NCBI RefSeq assembly: GCF_000759025.1
Contig: NZ_JPOS01000079.1
Location: forward strand, 1 to 64,000
Source: Phaeodactylibacter xiamenensis
Lineage (GTDB): Bacteria; Bacteroidota; Bacteroidia; Chitinophagales; Saprospiraceae
Reading direction: 5' to 3'
Length of the DNA stretch: 64,000 nt
The first letter of the stretch is position 1. Each line of letters opens with the position of its first letter. Positions 27,050 through 36,393 of this stretch are shown here, in pieces. The notes beneath the pieces are model-generated. The model had not been told where the DNA came from, did no database searches, and worked only from the letters and a program-made list of their open reading frames with translations. Position numbers and translations under genes: made by a program.

Positions 27050-29290
27050 TTACTGCCGGATGATTCTGAATTCTGTACGTCTGTTTTCCTGGTGCATCCA
27101 TTCCGGACAGTCCACACCATCTGTACAATCATTGGTCAGCAAAGCCTCCCCGTAACCTACAGGGATCATGCGGGCCTGGTCTATGCCTTCGCTCGTCAGA
27201 TAGCGGACGATGGCATTAGCCCGGCGCTGACTGAGTTCTTCGTTTGCTACAGCATTGCCATTCGAATCGGTGTGAGAAGAGATTTCGACAACCAGGCTGG
27301 GGTTTTTGAGCAGCAGGTCACGGAGCTTGAGCAATTCACTGACTGAGCCGGGCTGTACACTTGAGCGGCCAACATCATAGTAGACATTGAGTTTGTAAGC
27401 CATGACAGTAGAGGTATCCCTGCTGCTTGGGCGGCTGGGCTCAAAGTCTTCGAATAAGTCGGTTCTGCTTTGTTCATTGCCTCTGTTATCCGGACTTTCC
27501 GGGTAGTTTGTTGAGTCAGCAGGAGAGGAGACCGGCATAGCATTGCTCCGGGGCTGCAAAAACAGATTGATATACTGCTCCCGGTTGGGGCCGGTGGCGC
27601 AGACAGACTGCTGTGTGACGTGCTCGTAGCCTTCGAGCGTAGCGGTAATGTTGTAGCAGCACTCGTTTTGCAATTCCAGGGTAAACCGTCCCTGCTCATT
27701 GGCATAAACAAGATCGGAAGAAGCACAGGTGCCTTCTGATTCCAGTTTGATTTTTACGCTTTCCAGTGGCCGGCCGGAAGTCCGGTCAAATACCACCCCT
27801 TTAAGGGTTTGCGGTATATCTGGTTGTAAAGCGATGGCCAGGAATAGGGTGTCTGCACCGTTTGGTACGTCATCCGGGCAAATATCAAGCGATTTTGGAA
27901 AAAAGCCTTCCTGCCAGCCGGTAAGGGTGGTGCAGGATGGGACCCGGAGCACGATACGGCCACTTGCATTAGTTTGCAGGGTGTCACCGTTTTGAGTGTC
28001 AAGTAATTCGGCATGGGGTATAGGCATACCGTTGGTAAGATCAAGTACGTCAATCGCAGCAATCCGGCCGCTCCGCCGGAAGAAGTAGATGTCGTCTCCC
28101 CCTGCGCCACCCTGTCGGTTGGAGGTAAAATAGCCACTTTCAGAGGCATCCATCATGGCAATCCCGAAGTCATCGGCTGCTGAGTTGAATGGCGCGCCAA
28201 GGTTTTCCGGGCGCTGCCAGGTACCGTCTTTACTTTCGCGGGTCACAAATAAATCCATCATGCCTAATCCCAGCAGGCCATTGGAAGAAAAGTATAAATC
28301 CCCAGCGGGGCTGACATAGGGGTACAGTTCATCGCCCGGAGTATTAATAACCGGCCCCAGATTAATCGGGCGGCCCCAGGCTCCATTAATACGCACACTT
28401 ACGTAAATATCGATACCGCCGTACCCCCCCGGCATATCCGAAGCGAAAAACAGCCGGTCACCTTCCGGGCTGAGCGCCGGGAAAGCCACCGCATATTCAT
28501 CACTACAGAAAGTCAGCGGATAGAGCGCACTCCAGGTTCCCTGTGGCAGCAGGCGGCCGGTCCGGATCTCCAGTTTTTTGCGCGCCTGGCTCTCAGGGCG
28601 GGTGCGTGTGAAAAAGATTTCGTTACCGCTGGCATTGAAGGTGGCCGGGCCCTCGTGCAGGTTTTGAGGTGTCTCAACGTCAAAAGGTCTGGGCATTCCA
28701 TAAACCATGCTGTCCGCTGTGGTGAGGGTGACCTGGTATAAATGCGCCAGGTGCTGCCCCTCCATTTGGTAGCGGTCGCTTGTGAATACCAGCCCCTCCC
28801 GATAAAGGACGGGCGAAAAGTCATTACTGGGCGTATTGAAAGGCAAATGGACAATCTCTACCTGCCCTTTTGACTTATTTTGTAGCGATTGATATTTGTC
28901 GCAGGCATTGAGCAGGTCTGGTTTACGGGGGTCAAAGGGGCGTTGTTCCAGATAGATGTTGAACCACCGGATGGCAGCGTCACATTTGCCACTGTGCAAT
29001 AGCGCATAACCATATTTGAGCTGATGCACCGGCTGGCATTCTTCCATGGGCATCACTAATGCGAACCAGTTGGCTGCAGTGTGGTAGTCTCCAATGCCAT
29101 AGTAAGCTTCTGCCAGATTGATTTTCGCCTGAGGCACATCCTGCCGTTGCAGTACCTGATGGTACAGAGGGATGGCAGCTTCCAGTTTGCCTTCCGAAAA
29201 ATAGGAATCAGCTTTGCTTAGGCGGGAACTTTGCCCATACAGGCAAGGCAGGGATAGTAAAAATACCGCAACGAGGGGCCAAAATTTCAT
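27050..29290 (-). CDS. OmpA-family protein with TPR, WD40-like propeller and CarboxypepD_reg-like domain (PorE-like)
   Basis: The 746-residue protein has a signal peptide ending near YGQ20. It then has a TPR-type helical region (25-140), a PD40/WD40-like propeller (about 150-430, for example GNEIFFTRTRPES and PEGDRLFFASDMPGG), a carboxypeptidase-regulatory-like beta domain (about 495-590) and a C-terminal OmpA peptidoglycan-binding domain with ISSHTDSNGNAVANEELSQRR. This order matches PorE, a T9SS-associated outer-membrane component that ties the machinery to peptidoglycan. The assignment as PorE itself is inference from domain order, because other proteins share it. The protein should sit in the periplasm at the outer membrane. 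Confidence 0.85.
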   Translation of the reverse strand: MKFWPLVAVFLLSLPCLYGQSSRLSKADSYFSEGKLEAAIPLYHQVLQRQDVPQAKINLAEAYYGIGDYHTAANWFALVMPMEECQPVHQLKYGYALLHSGKCDAAIRWFNIYLEQRPFDPRKPDLLNACDKYQSLQNKSKGQVEIVHLPFNTPSNDFSPVLYREGLVFTSDRYQMEGQHLAHLYQVTLTTADSMVYGMPRPFDVETPQNLHEGPATFNASGNEIFFTRTRPESQARKKLEIRTGRLLPQGTWSALYPLTFCSDEYAVAFPALSPEGDRLFFASDMPGGYGGIDIYVSVRINGAWGRPINLGPVINTPGDELYPYVSPAGDLYFSSNGLLGLGMMDLFVTRESKDGTWQRPENLGAPFNSAADDFGIAMMDASESGYFTSNRQGGAGGDDIYFFRRSGRIAAIDVLDLTNGMPIPHAELLDTQNGDTLQTNASGRIVLRVPSCTTLTGWQEGFFPKSLDICPDDVPNGADTLFLAIALQPDIPQTLKGVVFDRTSGRPLESVKIKLESEGTCASSDLVYANEQGRFTLELQNECCYNITATLEGYEHVTQQSVCATGPNREQYINLFLQPRSNAMPVSSPADSTNYPESPDNRGNEQSRTDLFEDFEPSRPSSRDTSTVMAYKLNVYYDVGRSSVQPGSVSELLKLRDLLLKNPSLVVEISSHTDSNGNAVANEELSQRRANAIVRYLTSEGIDQARMIPVGYGEALLTNDCTDGVDCPEWMHQENRRTEFRIIRQ

Positions 29291-29523
29291 AGCAATTGTG
29301 TTAAATCGGTTGTTGTCCGGGCAGGCGAAAATCTAAAGCATGCCCATGTGTCCTAAAACCTTTTCCAGCCAGACGATTATCTGAAGGCAGTGGAAAAGAT
29401 TATCTTGTCCGGGTTAGATATCTGCATTTACAGTGGTAGTCCTGAATTGTAAATCATTATATCCAAACAATTGTACGAATTCTTCTACATTTGGTTGCAA
29501 AAACAAAGGGCGAATAAGAAGGC

Positions 29524-30330
29524 ATGAAACAAATTAGTGGAATTTATATATACCCGGTTAAAAGCCTGGGAGGGGTGCAGCTCAGCGAGTCTGCTGTTGG
29601 CCCGCGCGGACTGGCCTATGACCGTCAGTGGATGGTGGTTGACATGAAGGGCATGTTTATTACTCAGCGCAAAGTCCCAAAGATGGCTTTGATACAGCCG
29701 GTTTTACGGGAGGGGGAGTTGGTTTTAGCGCACCGCCGGGACCGGGATGATTATATGGTTACTCCACTAAGCGGGCCGGAGCAGGATATTGATGTTCCGG
29801 TTCAGGTTTGGGAAGACAGCGTTAAAGCGAAGCTTTGCCGCGAAGAAGTCAACGAGTGGCTTAGTGATCAGCTCGGGACTTTTTGCCGGTTGGTTTACCT
29901 GCCGCTGCCGAATGCCCGACCGCTTGCTGAAAAGTACGGCCGCCCCGGGGAGTCCACTCTTTTTGCCGATAGCTGCCCCTTGCTCATCACCGGTGAAGCG
30001 GCCTTGCAGGACCTGAACAGCCATCTCGCAGACCCAGTGCCCATGGACCGTTTCCGGCCCAACCTGGTTTTCACCGGAGGCGCTGCCTACGAGGAAGACG
30101 AATGGTCATCCTTCACCATCTCAGGCGTGCCCTTAAGAGGTATTCGTAAATGCACCCGGTGCAAGGTGATCAATACAGACCAAACCACAGCAGCCGTATA
30201 TCAGGAGCCCCTGGCAACACTGGCAACGTACCGTCGTGATGCGCAGGGGGTGAATTTTGGGCTGCATGCTACTTTAGGTGAAGAGCAGGGCACTGCACTA
30301 ATCCGGCTTGGAGACCAAATTAGCGCCTGA
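29524..30330 (+). CDS. MOSC domain protein with N-terminal beta-barrel, YcbX-like
   Basis: The 268-residue protein has the MOSC N-terminal barrel (ISGIYIYPVKSLGGVQLSES, DRQWMVVD) and a C-terminal MOSC domain. The family Cys lies in IRKCTRCKVINTDQTT. In YcbX this cysteine binds the molybdenum cofactor and helps detoxify N-hydroxylated compounds. No ferredoxin domain follows, so a separate reductase would be needed. The last 11 bases overlap the convergent CotH-like gene. The function in this organism is inferred from the family. Confidence 0.85.
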   Translation: MKQISGIYIYPVKSLGGVQLSESAVGPRGLAYDRQWMVVDMKGMFITQRKVPKMALIQPVLREGELVLAHRRDRDDYMVTPLSGPEQDIDVPVQVWEDSVKAKLCREEVNEWLSDQLGTFCRLVYLPLPNARPLAEKYGRPGESTLFADSCPLLITGEAALQDLNSHLADPVPMDRFRPNLVFTGGAAYEEDEWSSFTISGVPLRGIRKCTRCKVINTDQTTAAVYQEPLATLATYRRDAQGVNFGLHATLGEEQGTALIRLGDQISA

Positions 30331-31402
30331 CTTCATTCGTACCTTTGCCTTTTTCATTGTCCCGGAGCGCTTGTTTTTGAAGCGTTTCCCGCAGTGGGGA
30401 GCCACTCAGGATGTTTTCCGCTTCTTTGTAAAATGTATCAAGGTACCGAAGCACTTCGGTCCGGTTCTGCCGGTCAAGCAGCTTAAAGTTGTCGATCTCC
30501 CGCTCCATCTCCATGCGCTTGAACAGGAAGTGCTGTAGCGTAGAGGACAAGAGGGCACTGTCTACCTTATTGCCCAGGAAAACCCGTTGCTTCACGGAAA
30601 CGAGCCCGTAATCTGAATTTGGGATGGCATAAGACGGGTCAACAAAACCTGCGAAATCGAAATCATAAGGTACCGGGATTACGCCGGTGCCAGTATAGGG
30701 GCGGACCATTTTGACGTTGCGCATCATGCCGGTATTGTAGTCCGCATTGCCAATCATGTACTGAAACACAGACATAATGTGCTCTTCCTTTTGGGCAAGC
30801 TCATCGGCTGGGACATTGATGCACTCTTCGCACTCCTTGCCGCCGGCACGGTGCGCCATTTCATCGGTGTCTTCAAGAATAAACCCATAGCGCCTGATCC
30901 TGCTGATCCGGTCCTTGCTGTCGATATAGTCGATACGGACCAATTGTACCCGGTAGCTTTTGTCAGAGATGATGTTGTAGAGACGGTAAGCCAGGTATTC
31001 CCGTGCAACGTTCTCTCTGGAGGCAAACTTGTCGTCCATACAATGTGTGACGAGTTTGAGCTTGTCATACTCTGCAATATAGCCGCGCTCCATCAGCCGG
31101 TCTTTGGAAAAGTTGAGCTTAATGGGCGGGAAATCGCAAACGTTCCGACGAAATTTACCGCGGGGCTTGAGCTTCATATCATGTTGCTCCAACCTGCCCT
31201 CAGCATTCTCAAAGGAGAAAATAGCATGCTGGTAATCGTCTTTTTTGCGATTATCTATAAGGTAGGAGAGGTCTGTCTCAATGGTGACCTCTAATATTTC
31301 CGATGAATACAGGGCATCAAAAATAGTTTGCTTATCTTGAGCAAAACCTAATGTGCTGAGCCCGATTATCGCCATTAAAGTGGACAAAAGCCGATTCATC
31401 AT
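30320..31402 (-). CDS. Secreted CotH-kinase-like protein
   Basis: The 360-residue protein has a signal peptide ending near GFAQ22. The body resembles the CotH family of atypical protein kinases. There is a LKPRGKFRR segment (78-86), GNADYNTGMMRN (218-229, with D221 and N229 in the positions of the kinase catalytic loop), and PYDFDFAG (245-252, with D247 and D249 in place of the metal-binding DFG). CotH itself phosphorylates spore coat proteins in Bacillus. Here a signal peptide suggests phosphorylation outside the cytoplasm, where ATP is scarce, so another nucleotide or a different role is possible. It overlaps the MOSC gene by 11 bp. Confidence 0.6.
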   Translation of the reverse strand: MMNRLLSTLMAIIGLSTLGFAQDKQTIFDALYSSEILEVTIETDLSYLIDNRKKDDYQHAIFSFENAEGRLEQHDMKLKPRGKFRRNVCDFPPIKLNFSKDRLMERGYIAEYDKLKLVTHCMDDKFASRENVAREYLAYRLYNIISDKSYRVQLVRIDYIDSKDRISRIRRYGFILEDTDEMAHRAGGKECEECINVPADELAQKEEHIMSVFQYMIGNADYNTGMMRNVKMVRPYTGTGVIPVPYDFDFAGFVDPSYAIPNSDYGLVSVKQRVFLGNKVDSALLSSTLQHFLFKRMEMEREIDNFKLLDRQNRTEVLRYLDTFYKEAENILSGSPLRETLQKQALRDNEKGKGTNEVRR

Positions 31403-31525
31403 AGTTCGTTTTCGGTTGAGTGAAAAAATGGCGTTCTGTTTTCTATATTAACGGGGCAAAGCTACAGTGGTTCCAAATAAAATTCCACTATTGCCCGATT
31501 AATTCTATGTTAACAGAATAATCAA

Positions 31526-31557
31526 TTGTTTGATTGGAACAGTTGGTGTATAATTTG
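31526..31557 (+). promoter_or_regulatory. Candidate promoter for the alkaline phosphatase gene
   Basis: TTG at 31526-31528 is separated by 20 bases from TATAATTTG at 31549-31557. This is close to the TTG-N19-TAnnTTTG pattern of Bacteroidota, with one extra base in the -7 element. The gene starts 36 bp downstream. Confidence 0.4.
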
Positions 31558-31593
31558 ATTAAGGTTGGAAAAGGGACTATGGATTGACAAAGT

Positions 31594-32742
31594 ATGAAAA
31601 AACGACAAAATATTAATTTTGCGCCTGTCTATTATCTGGGGCTGTGGTTAGCCCTTTTTGCACTGTTGGAGTCCTGCCGGGTGCAGCAATTACCCCCACC
31701 GGAGAATGCCACTGCCCGGAATATCATTTTTCTGATTGGCGATGGTATGGGGCTGGGGCATATCTCAGCTGCTTTATACGCTAATGATAACAGCCTCAAC
31801 CTGGAACAGTTCACCCATATCGGCTTTCAAAAAACTTATTCAGCAAACGATTTAATTACGGATTCTGCTGCCGGCGCAACGGCTTTTGCCTGCGGTGTGA
31901 AAACCTACAACGGCGCGATTGGGCTGACAGCAGATTCGGCAGCTTGCGAAACGATTCTGGAAGAGCTGCAGGGGCAGGGCTATGCTACCGGACTTGTAGC
32001 GACTGCAACCATCGTGCATGCTACTTCGGCTGCTTTTGCTGCGCATCAGCCCATCCGGGTGTTTTATGAAGAAATTGCCGAAGACCTTGCAGCTTCCGGT
32101 GTCGATTATCTGGTTGGTGGAGGAAAGCGTTACTTCGACCGGCGCGAAAAAGACGAACGGGATCTCATCCGGGAGATGGAGGGCAACAGCTACTATGTGA
32201 CCAGTTATCTGGAGCATGAGCTGAAAGACCTTGTGCCCAGCCCGATGAGCCGTTTTTGTTATTTTGCAGCTGATAAGCACCCGCTTACGAAAGCAGCCGG
32301 GCGGGACTACCTCCCAAGAGCGGTGTCCATGGGCGCCAGTTTCCTGGGGCGGCGCAGTAATACCGGTTTCTTTTTGATGGCAGAGGGCTCCATGATAGAC
32401 TGGGGTGGCCACTCCAATGACGGAGGGCTGGTGATTGAAGAAACCAAAGATTTCGACCGGGCAGTGAAGGAAGCCCTGAATTTCGCAAGGCGGGACAGGG
32501 AAACGCTTGTTATTGTTACGGCAGATCATGAGTCTGGTGGCATGGCACTCAATCCAGGGTCCTCTTTTGAGTCCATCAATGCAAGCTTTACCACCAATGG
32601 CCACACTGCCGCTATGGTGCCTGTTTTTGCTTACGGTCCAGGTGCTGAGCTTTTTGATGGCATTTATGAAAATACGGAAATCTATTATAAGATGAGACAG
32701 GCGCTGGGCTTACCGCAAAAGACGGTAGTCGAGGGCAAATGA
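31594..32742 (+). CDS. Alkaline phosphatase family protein
   Basis: This 382-residue enzyme hydrolyses phosphate monoesters outside the cytoplasm. The metal and nucleophile motifs are present: D50 in FLIGDGMG, D90-S91 in ITDSAAGATAFACG (the Ser is the nucleophile), the metal-binding His in VTADHESGG, and TNGHTAAMVPVF near the end. The N terminus contains a hydrophobic stretch and a possible lipobox LLESC28, so the protein may be a lipoprotein. The pattern is a little unusual because of E at -2. Its stop overlaps an in-frame ATG of the next gene, which is probably in the same operon. Confidence 0.9.
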   Translation: MKKRQNINFAPVYYLGLWLALFALLESCRVQQLPPPENATARNIIFLIGDGMGLGHISAALYANDNSLNLEQFTHIGFQKTYSANDLITDSAAGATAFACGVKTYNGAIGLTADSAACETILEELQGQGYATGLVATATIVHATSAAFAAHQPIRVFYEEIAEDLAASGVDYLVGGGKRYFDRREKDERDLIREMEGNSYYVTSYLEHELKDLVPSPMSRFCYFAADKHPLTKAAGRDYLPRAVSMGASFLGRRSNTGFFLMAEGSMIDWGGHSNDGGLVIEETKDFDRAVKEALNFARRDRETLVIVTADHESGGMALNPGSSFESINASFTTNGHTAAMVPVFAYGPGAELFDGIYENTEIYYKMRQALGLPQKTVVEGK

Positions 32743-32771
32743 TTGTACTCCTGTACCCTAATTCATTGACC

Positions 32772-35700
32772 ATGAACTTTCTAAAGGAACTTCTTCTTCT
32801 GGCAGTACTCTTGCTACCAGCATTATCTTCTGAGCTTTGTGCTCAATCTACCTCAAATTTCGCCCCTGAACTTTACGATGGGCTGGAATGGCGCAACATC
32901 GGGCCATTTCGGGGCGGGCGGAGCTGTGCCGTGACAGGCGTGCCCGGGCAGCCCAATTTGTTTTACTTTGGAAGCACCGGCGGCGGGGTTTGGAAGACCA
33001 AAGACGGTGGGCAGACCTGGGAAAATATTTCCGATGGCTACTTTGGCGGTTCCGTTGGCGCGGTAGCGGTCAGCACCTACGACCCTAATGTGATCTACGT
33101 GGGCGGAGGAGAAAAAACCGTGCGCGGCAACGTTTCCTTTGGCTACGGGATTTGGAAAAGCGTAGACGGTGGCAAAACCTGGGAACAGAAAGGCCTTGAA
33201 AAATCCCGCCACATCGGTCGCATCCGCATTCATCCCCGCAATCCGGATATTGCCTACGCGGCAGTGATGGGCGACCTGTTTAAAAGCGCAGAGGAGCGGG
33301 GGGTATACCGTACCACGGACGGTGGGGATACCTGGGAGCGCATCCTTTTTGCGAATGCAGATGCCGGGGCAGTAGACCTTTTGCTTGACCCTACCAATCC
33401 CCGAGTGGTTTATGCGTCTACCTGGCGTATCCGGCGCACACCCTACAGCCTGGAGAGCGGTGGCGAAGGCTCTGCCCTCTGGAAAAGTACAGACAGTGGC
33501 ACGACTTGGGAGAACCTTTCCGAAAAGGAAGGGTTCCCGGAAGGGCCGCGGGGCATTATTGGGGTTGCGGTGTCACCAGTAAATGCAGAGCGCGTATGGG
33601 CACTGGTGGAAGCCAAAGATGGCGGTGTGCTGCGCTCGGAAGACGGAGGGGAAACCTGGTCGCGCATCAACGACAGCCGCTCCCTGCGGCAGCGGGCCTG
33701 GTATTATACCCGCATCTACGCGGACCCAAAGGACGAGGACGTAGTGTATGTGATGAATGTCCGCTACCATAAATCCAAGGATGGCGGACGTACTTTCAAG
33801 GCTTACGCTGCACCTCATGGCGACCACCACGATTTATGGATTGCTCCCGAAGATCCTGACCGTATGATTATTGGCGATGATGGCGGTGCGCAGGTGACTT
33901 TTGACGGGGGCGAAAACTGGACAACATACCACAATCAACCTACCGCACAGTTTTACCGGATTACGACCGATAATGACTTTCCCTACCGCATCTATGCTGC
34001 ACAGCAGGACAATTCGACCATCCGCATCCGCCACCGCACGGATGGCAGCAGCATAGGCGAGTCTGACTGGGAATCTACAGCAGGTGGAGAAAGCGCGCAT
34101 ATTGCAGTGGACCCAACCGATAACGAAATCGTCTACGGCGGCAGCTATGGCGGCTACCTGACCATGAAGAATCATCGCACCGGAGAGCGCCGGGCGGTCA
34201 ACGTCTGGCCGGATAACCCGATGGGCTATGGTGCAGAAGGCATGAAATACCGGTTCCAGTGGAACTTCCCATTGTTCTTCTCGCCCCATAACCCGGAGAA
34301 ACTCTACGCGGCATCCAACCACCTGCACGTCAGTACCAATGGCGGGCAAAGCTGGGCTGTGATCAGCCCGGACCTGACCCGTAACGATTCCACCAAGCTG
34401 GGCCCCTCAGGAGGGCCTATCACCAAAGATAATACAGGCGTGGAGTATTACTGCACCATTTTTGCTGCCACTGAATCACCCTACGAGCGGGGGCTCATTT
34501 GGACGGGCTCAGATGATGGCCTGGTGCACTTGTCCCGTGATGGCGGCGAAAACTGGGACAACATCACCCCAGGGGATTTCCCGGAATGGCTTATGGTCAA
34601 CAGTATCGACCCCGATCCCTTCAACTCTGGAGCCGCCTTTATAGCCGGCACCCGTTATAAGCTGGGCGATTATCAGCCTTACCTGTACCACGTAACGGAT
34701 TATGGCAACAACTGGCGGCTCATCGTAGATGGCATAGCGGAGGAGCACTTCACCCGGGTCGTCCGGGCAGATCCGGACCGGGAGGGGTTACTTTACGCCG
34801 GGACCGAAAGCGGCATGTACCTTTCTTTTGATAATGGCGGTTCCTGGGCACCCTTTCAGCTCAACCTGCCTGTTGTGCCCATCACGGACCTCGCTGTAAA
34901 GGAGCAAAATTTAATTGCTGCCACACAGGGCCGCAGCCTTTGGATGATCGATGACCTGACGCCCCTGCACCAACTCAGGCCGGATATGGATACGGCAACG
35001 GCTCATCTTTTCCAACCCATAGACAGCTATCTGATGGATGGCGGGCAGCGCAAAAACCTGAAAACCGCCGGCACCAATCATCCCGGAGGCGTAACGGTGC
35101 ATTTCTTCCTTCCGGAAACAGTGGTGACCGATTCTCAAACAGTAGCTCTGGCTTTTTATGAGGAGTCTGGTAAGCACATCCGCACTTTCTCCACAGATGC
35201 CAAAGACAAAGAGGATAAACTGGAGGTGGAAGCCGGTGCCAACACCTTCAACTGGGACTTGCGTTACCCCAAAGCCAAAGAAGTAGAAGGTATGATTCTG
35301 TGGTGGGCAGGGCTTAGTGGCCCGGAAGCGGTGCCCGGGTACTATACGGTCAGGCTGATGACGCCTCAGGACACCCTGGAGCAGCCCTGGCAATTGAAAA
35401 AAGACCCACGCATTTCTTCCACCATCAGTGACCTTCAGGCCCGCTTTGACTTTATGCAATCGGTCAATGAAAAAGTCTCTGAGGCACATCAGGCGATCAC
35501 GGATATCCGGGAAGTGCGCAAGCAAATGCAGCCGTTTATGCAGCGTTGGAAAGGGCAGGAGGAATATAAGGGCCTGCTCATGGAGGCAGAAGCTATAGAT
35601 TCTGTAATGACAGAAGTGGAGACGGCTTTGTACCAAACCAAAAACCGGAGCCGTCAGGACCCGCTGAACTTTCCCATTAAACTGACCAACAAGCTGGCGC

Positions 35701-35894
35701 ACATCAATGCGCTGGTTGGTTCGGGGAGTTTCCCACCTACCGAACAGGACCGGCAAGTAAAGGAAACTCTGGCCCGGCAGATCGATGAACAGCTGGACCG
35801 ATTTTACGCCTTGAGGGAAAAAGCAATTCCAGCGTTCAACAAAGCGGTAAAGGCCCGGGCTGTGGACGTTATCATGCTAAAGGAAAGCGATTAA
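32772..35894 (+). CDS. Secreted sortilin/VPS10-like BNR-repeat propeller protein
   Basis: The 1040-residue protein has a signal peptide (about 1-25, ending LCAQ). It then has many BNR/Asp-box blades of the form SxDGGxTW, for example KTKDGGQTWENI, KSVDGGKTWEQ, RSEDGGETWSR and HVSTNGGQSWAV, covering residues 30-700. The last 300 residues include a beta-rich segment and then a helical region (AHQAITDIREVRKQMQPFM). Such proteins occur as putative glycosyl hydrolases or sortilin-like binding proteins. No substrate can be named. The start at 32772 is chosen because it sits at the signal peptide, although an ATG at 32739 overlaps the phosphatase stop (ATGA) and could allow coupled translation. Confidence 0.8.
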   Translation: MNFLKELLLLAVLLLPALSSELCAQSTSNFAPELYDGLEWRNIGPFRGGRSCAVTGVPGQPNLFYFGSTGGGVWKTKDGGQTWENISDGYFGGSVGAVAVSTYDPNVIYVGGGEKTVRGNVSFGYGIWKSVDGGKTWEQKGLEKSRHIGRIRIHPRNPDIAYAAVMGDLFKSAEERGVYRTTDGGDTWERILFANADAGAVDLLLDPTNPRVVYASTWRIRRTPYSLESGGEGSALWKSTDSGTTWENLSEKEGFPEGPRGIIGVAVSPVNAERVWALVEAKDGGVLRSEDGGETWSRINDSRSLRQRAWYYTRIYADPKDEDVVYVMNVRYHKSKDGGRTFKAYAAPHGDHHDLWIAPEDPDRMIIGDDGGAQVTFDGGENWTTYHNQPTAQFYRITTDNDFPYRIYAAQQDNSTIRIRHRTDGSSIGESDWESTAGGESAHIAVDPTDNEIVYGGSYGGYLTMKNHRTGERRAVNVWPDNPMGYGAEGMKYRFQWNFPLFFSPHNPEKLYAASNHLHVSTNGGQSWAVISPDLTRNDSTKLGPSGGPITKDNTGVEYYCTIFAATESPYERGLIWTGSDDGLVHLSRDGGENWDNITPGDFPEWLMVNSIDPDPFNSGAAFIAGTRYKLGDYQPYLYHVTDYGNNWRLIVDGIAEEHFTRVVRADPDREGLLYAGTESGMYLSFDNGGSWAPFQLNLPVVPITDLAVKEQNLIAATQGRSLWMIDDLTPLHQLRPDMDTATAHLFQPIDSYLMDGGQRKNLKTAGTNHPGGVTVHFFLPETVVTDSQTVALAFYEESGKHIRTFSTDAKDKEDKLEVEAGANTFNWDLRYPKAKEVEGMILWWAGLSGPEAVPGYYTVRLMTPQDTLEQPWQLKKDPRISSTISDLQARFDFMQSVNEKVSEAHQAITDIREVRKQMQPFMQRWKGQEEYKGLLMEAEAIDSVMTEVETALYQTKNRSRQDPLNFPIKLTNKLAHINALVGSGSFPPTEQDRQVKETLARQIDEQLDRFYALREKAIPAFNKAVKARAVDVIMLKESD

Positions 35895-36038
35895 AGAATT
35901 TGCCAGGCCCTTTTATTTGGTTTTAAGATATATTTTCAAAATAAAAAGGCGTGGAATCTTAAATTTTAAGTTGGTTTATTTGGATAGAATTTGTACATTT
36001 CTAATGCAAATTCGATTCTTTCACAAAATGACAGAGCC

Positions 36039-36293
36039 ATGCATATAACGTATGATGAGCTGAGGGAGATCAAGCACCGTCTCCCAACCGGAAGCGTAAA
36101 AAAGATTGCCAATGAATTGGGGCTTCAGGAACAAACAGTCCGGAATTACTTTGGTGCGAAGAAATTTGAGAATGGGGATATTATTGATGCCCACATTCAG
36201 CCCGGGCCGAATGGCGGGATTGTCAATCTGGAAAGCACTGCCATCCTTGATGCCGCGCGGCGTATCCTCGGAGAGGAAGAAGTTTTGAGTTAG
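36039..36293 (+). CDS. Small helix-turn-helix DNA-binding protein
   Basis: The start at 36039 gives an 84-residue protein that begins MHITYDELREIKHRLP. Residues 15-35 fit a helix-turn-helix with GSVKKIANELGLQEQTVRNY. The remaining part is short, with a second helical stretch (STAILDAARRILGEEE). I do not recognise a named family. Similar stand-alone HTH proteins occur in Bacteroidota and have no known target. It is followed by a terminator and lies opposite the flavin reductase. Confidence 0.6.
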   Translation: MHITYDELREIKHRLPTGSVKKIANELGLQEQTVRNYFGAKKFENGDIIDAHIQPGPNGGIVNLESTAILDAARRILGEEEVLS

Positions 36294-36328
36294 ATAGAAC
36301 TGGAGATTATAGAATTGCAAAACAACAA

Positions 36329-36362
36329 AAGCGCCTCTATCCGCAGCAGGGTAGGGGCGCTT
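36329..36362. terminator. Bidirectional terminator between the HTH and flavin reductase genes
   Basis: An 11-pair stem AAGCGCCTCTA / TAGGGGCGCTT with one G-T pair closes a 12-base loop. A-rich sequence precedes it and TTTT follows shortly after. It serves both convergent genes. Confidence 0.7.
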
Positions 36363-36393
36363 CTGATTTTACCGGTCAGGTTTAATCGGTTTA

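Noticed and set aside
34911-35756. 281-codon frame opposite the BNR protein
   Set aside because: Shadow of a real gene with clear repeats in the other strand.
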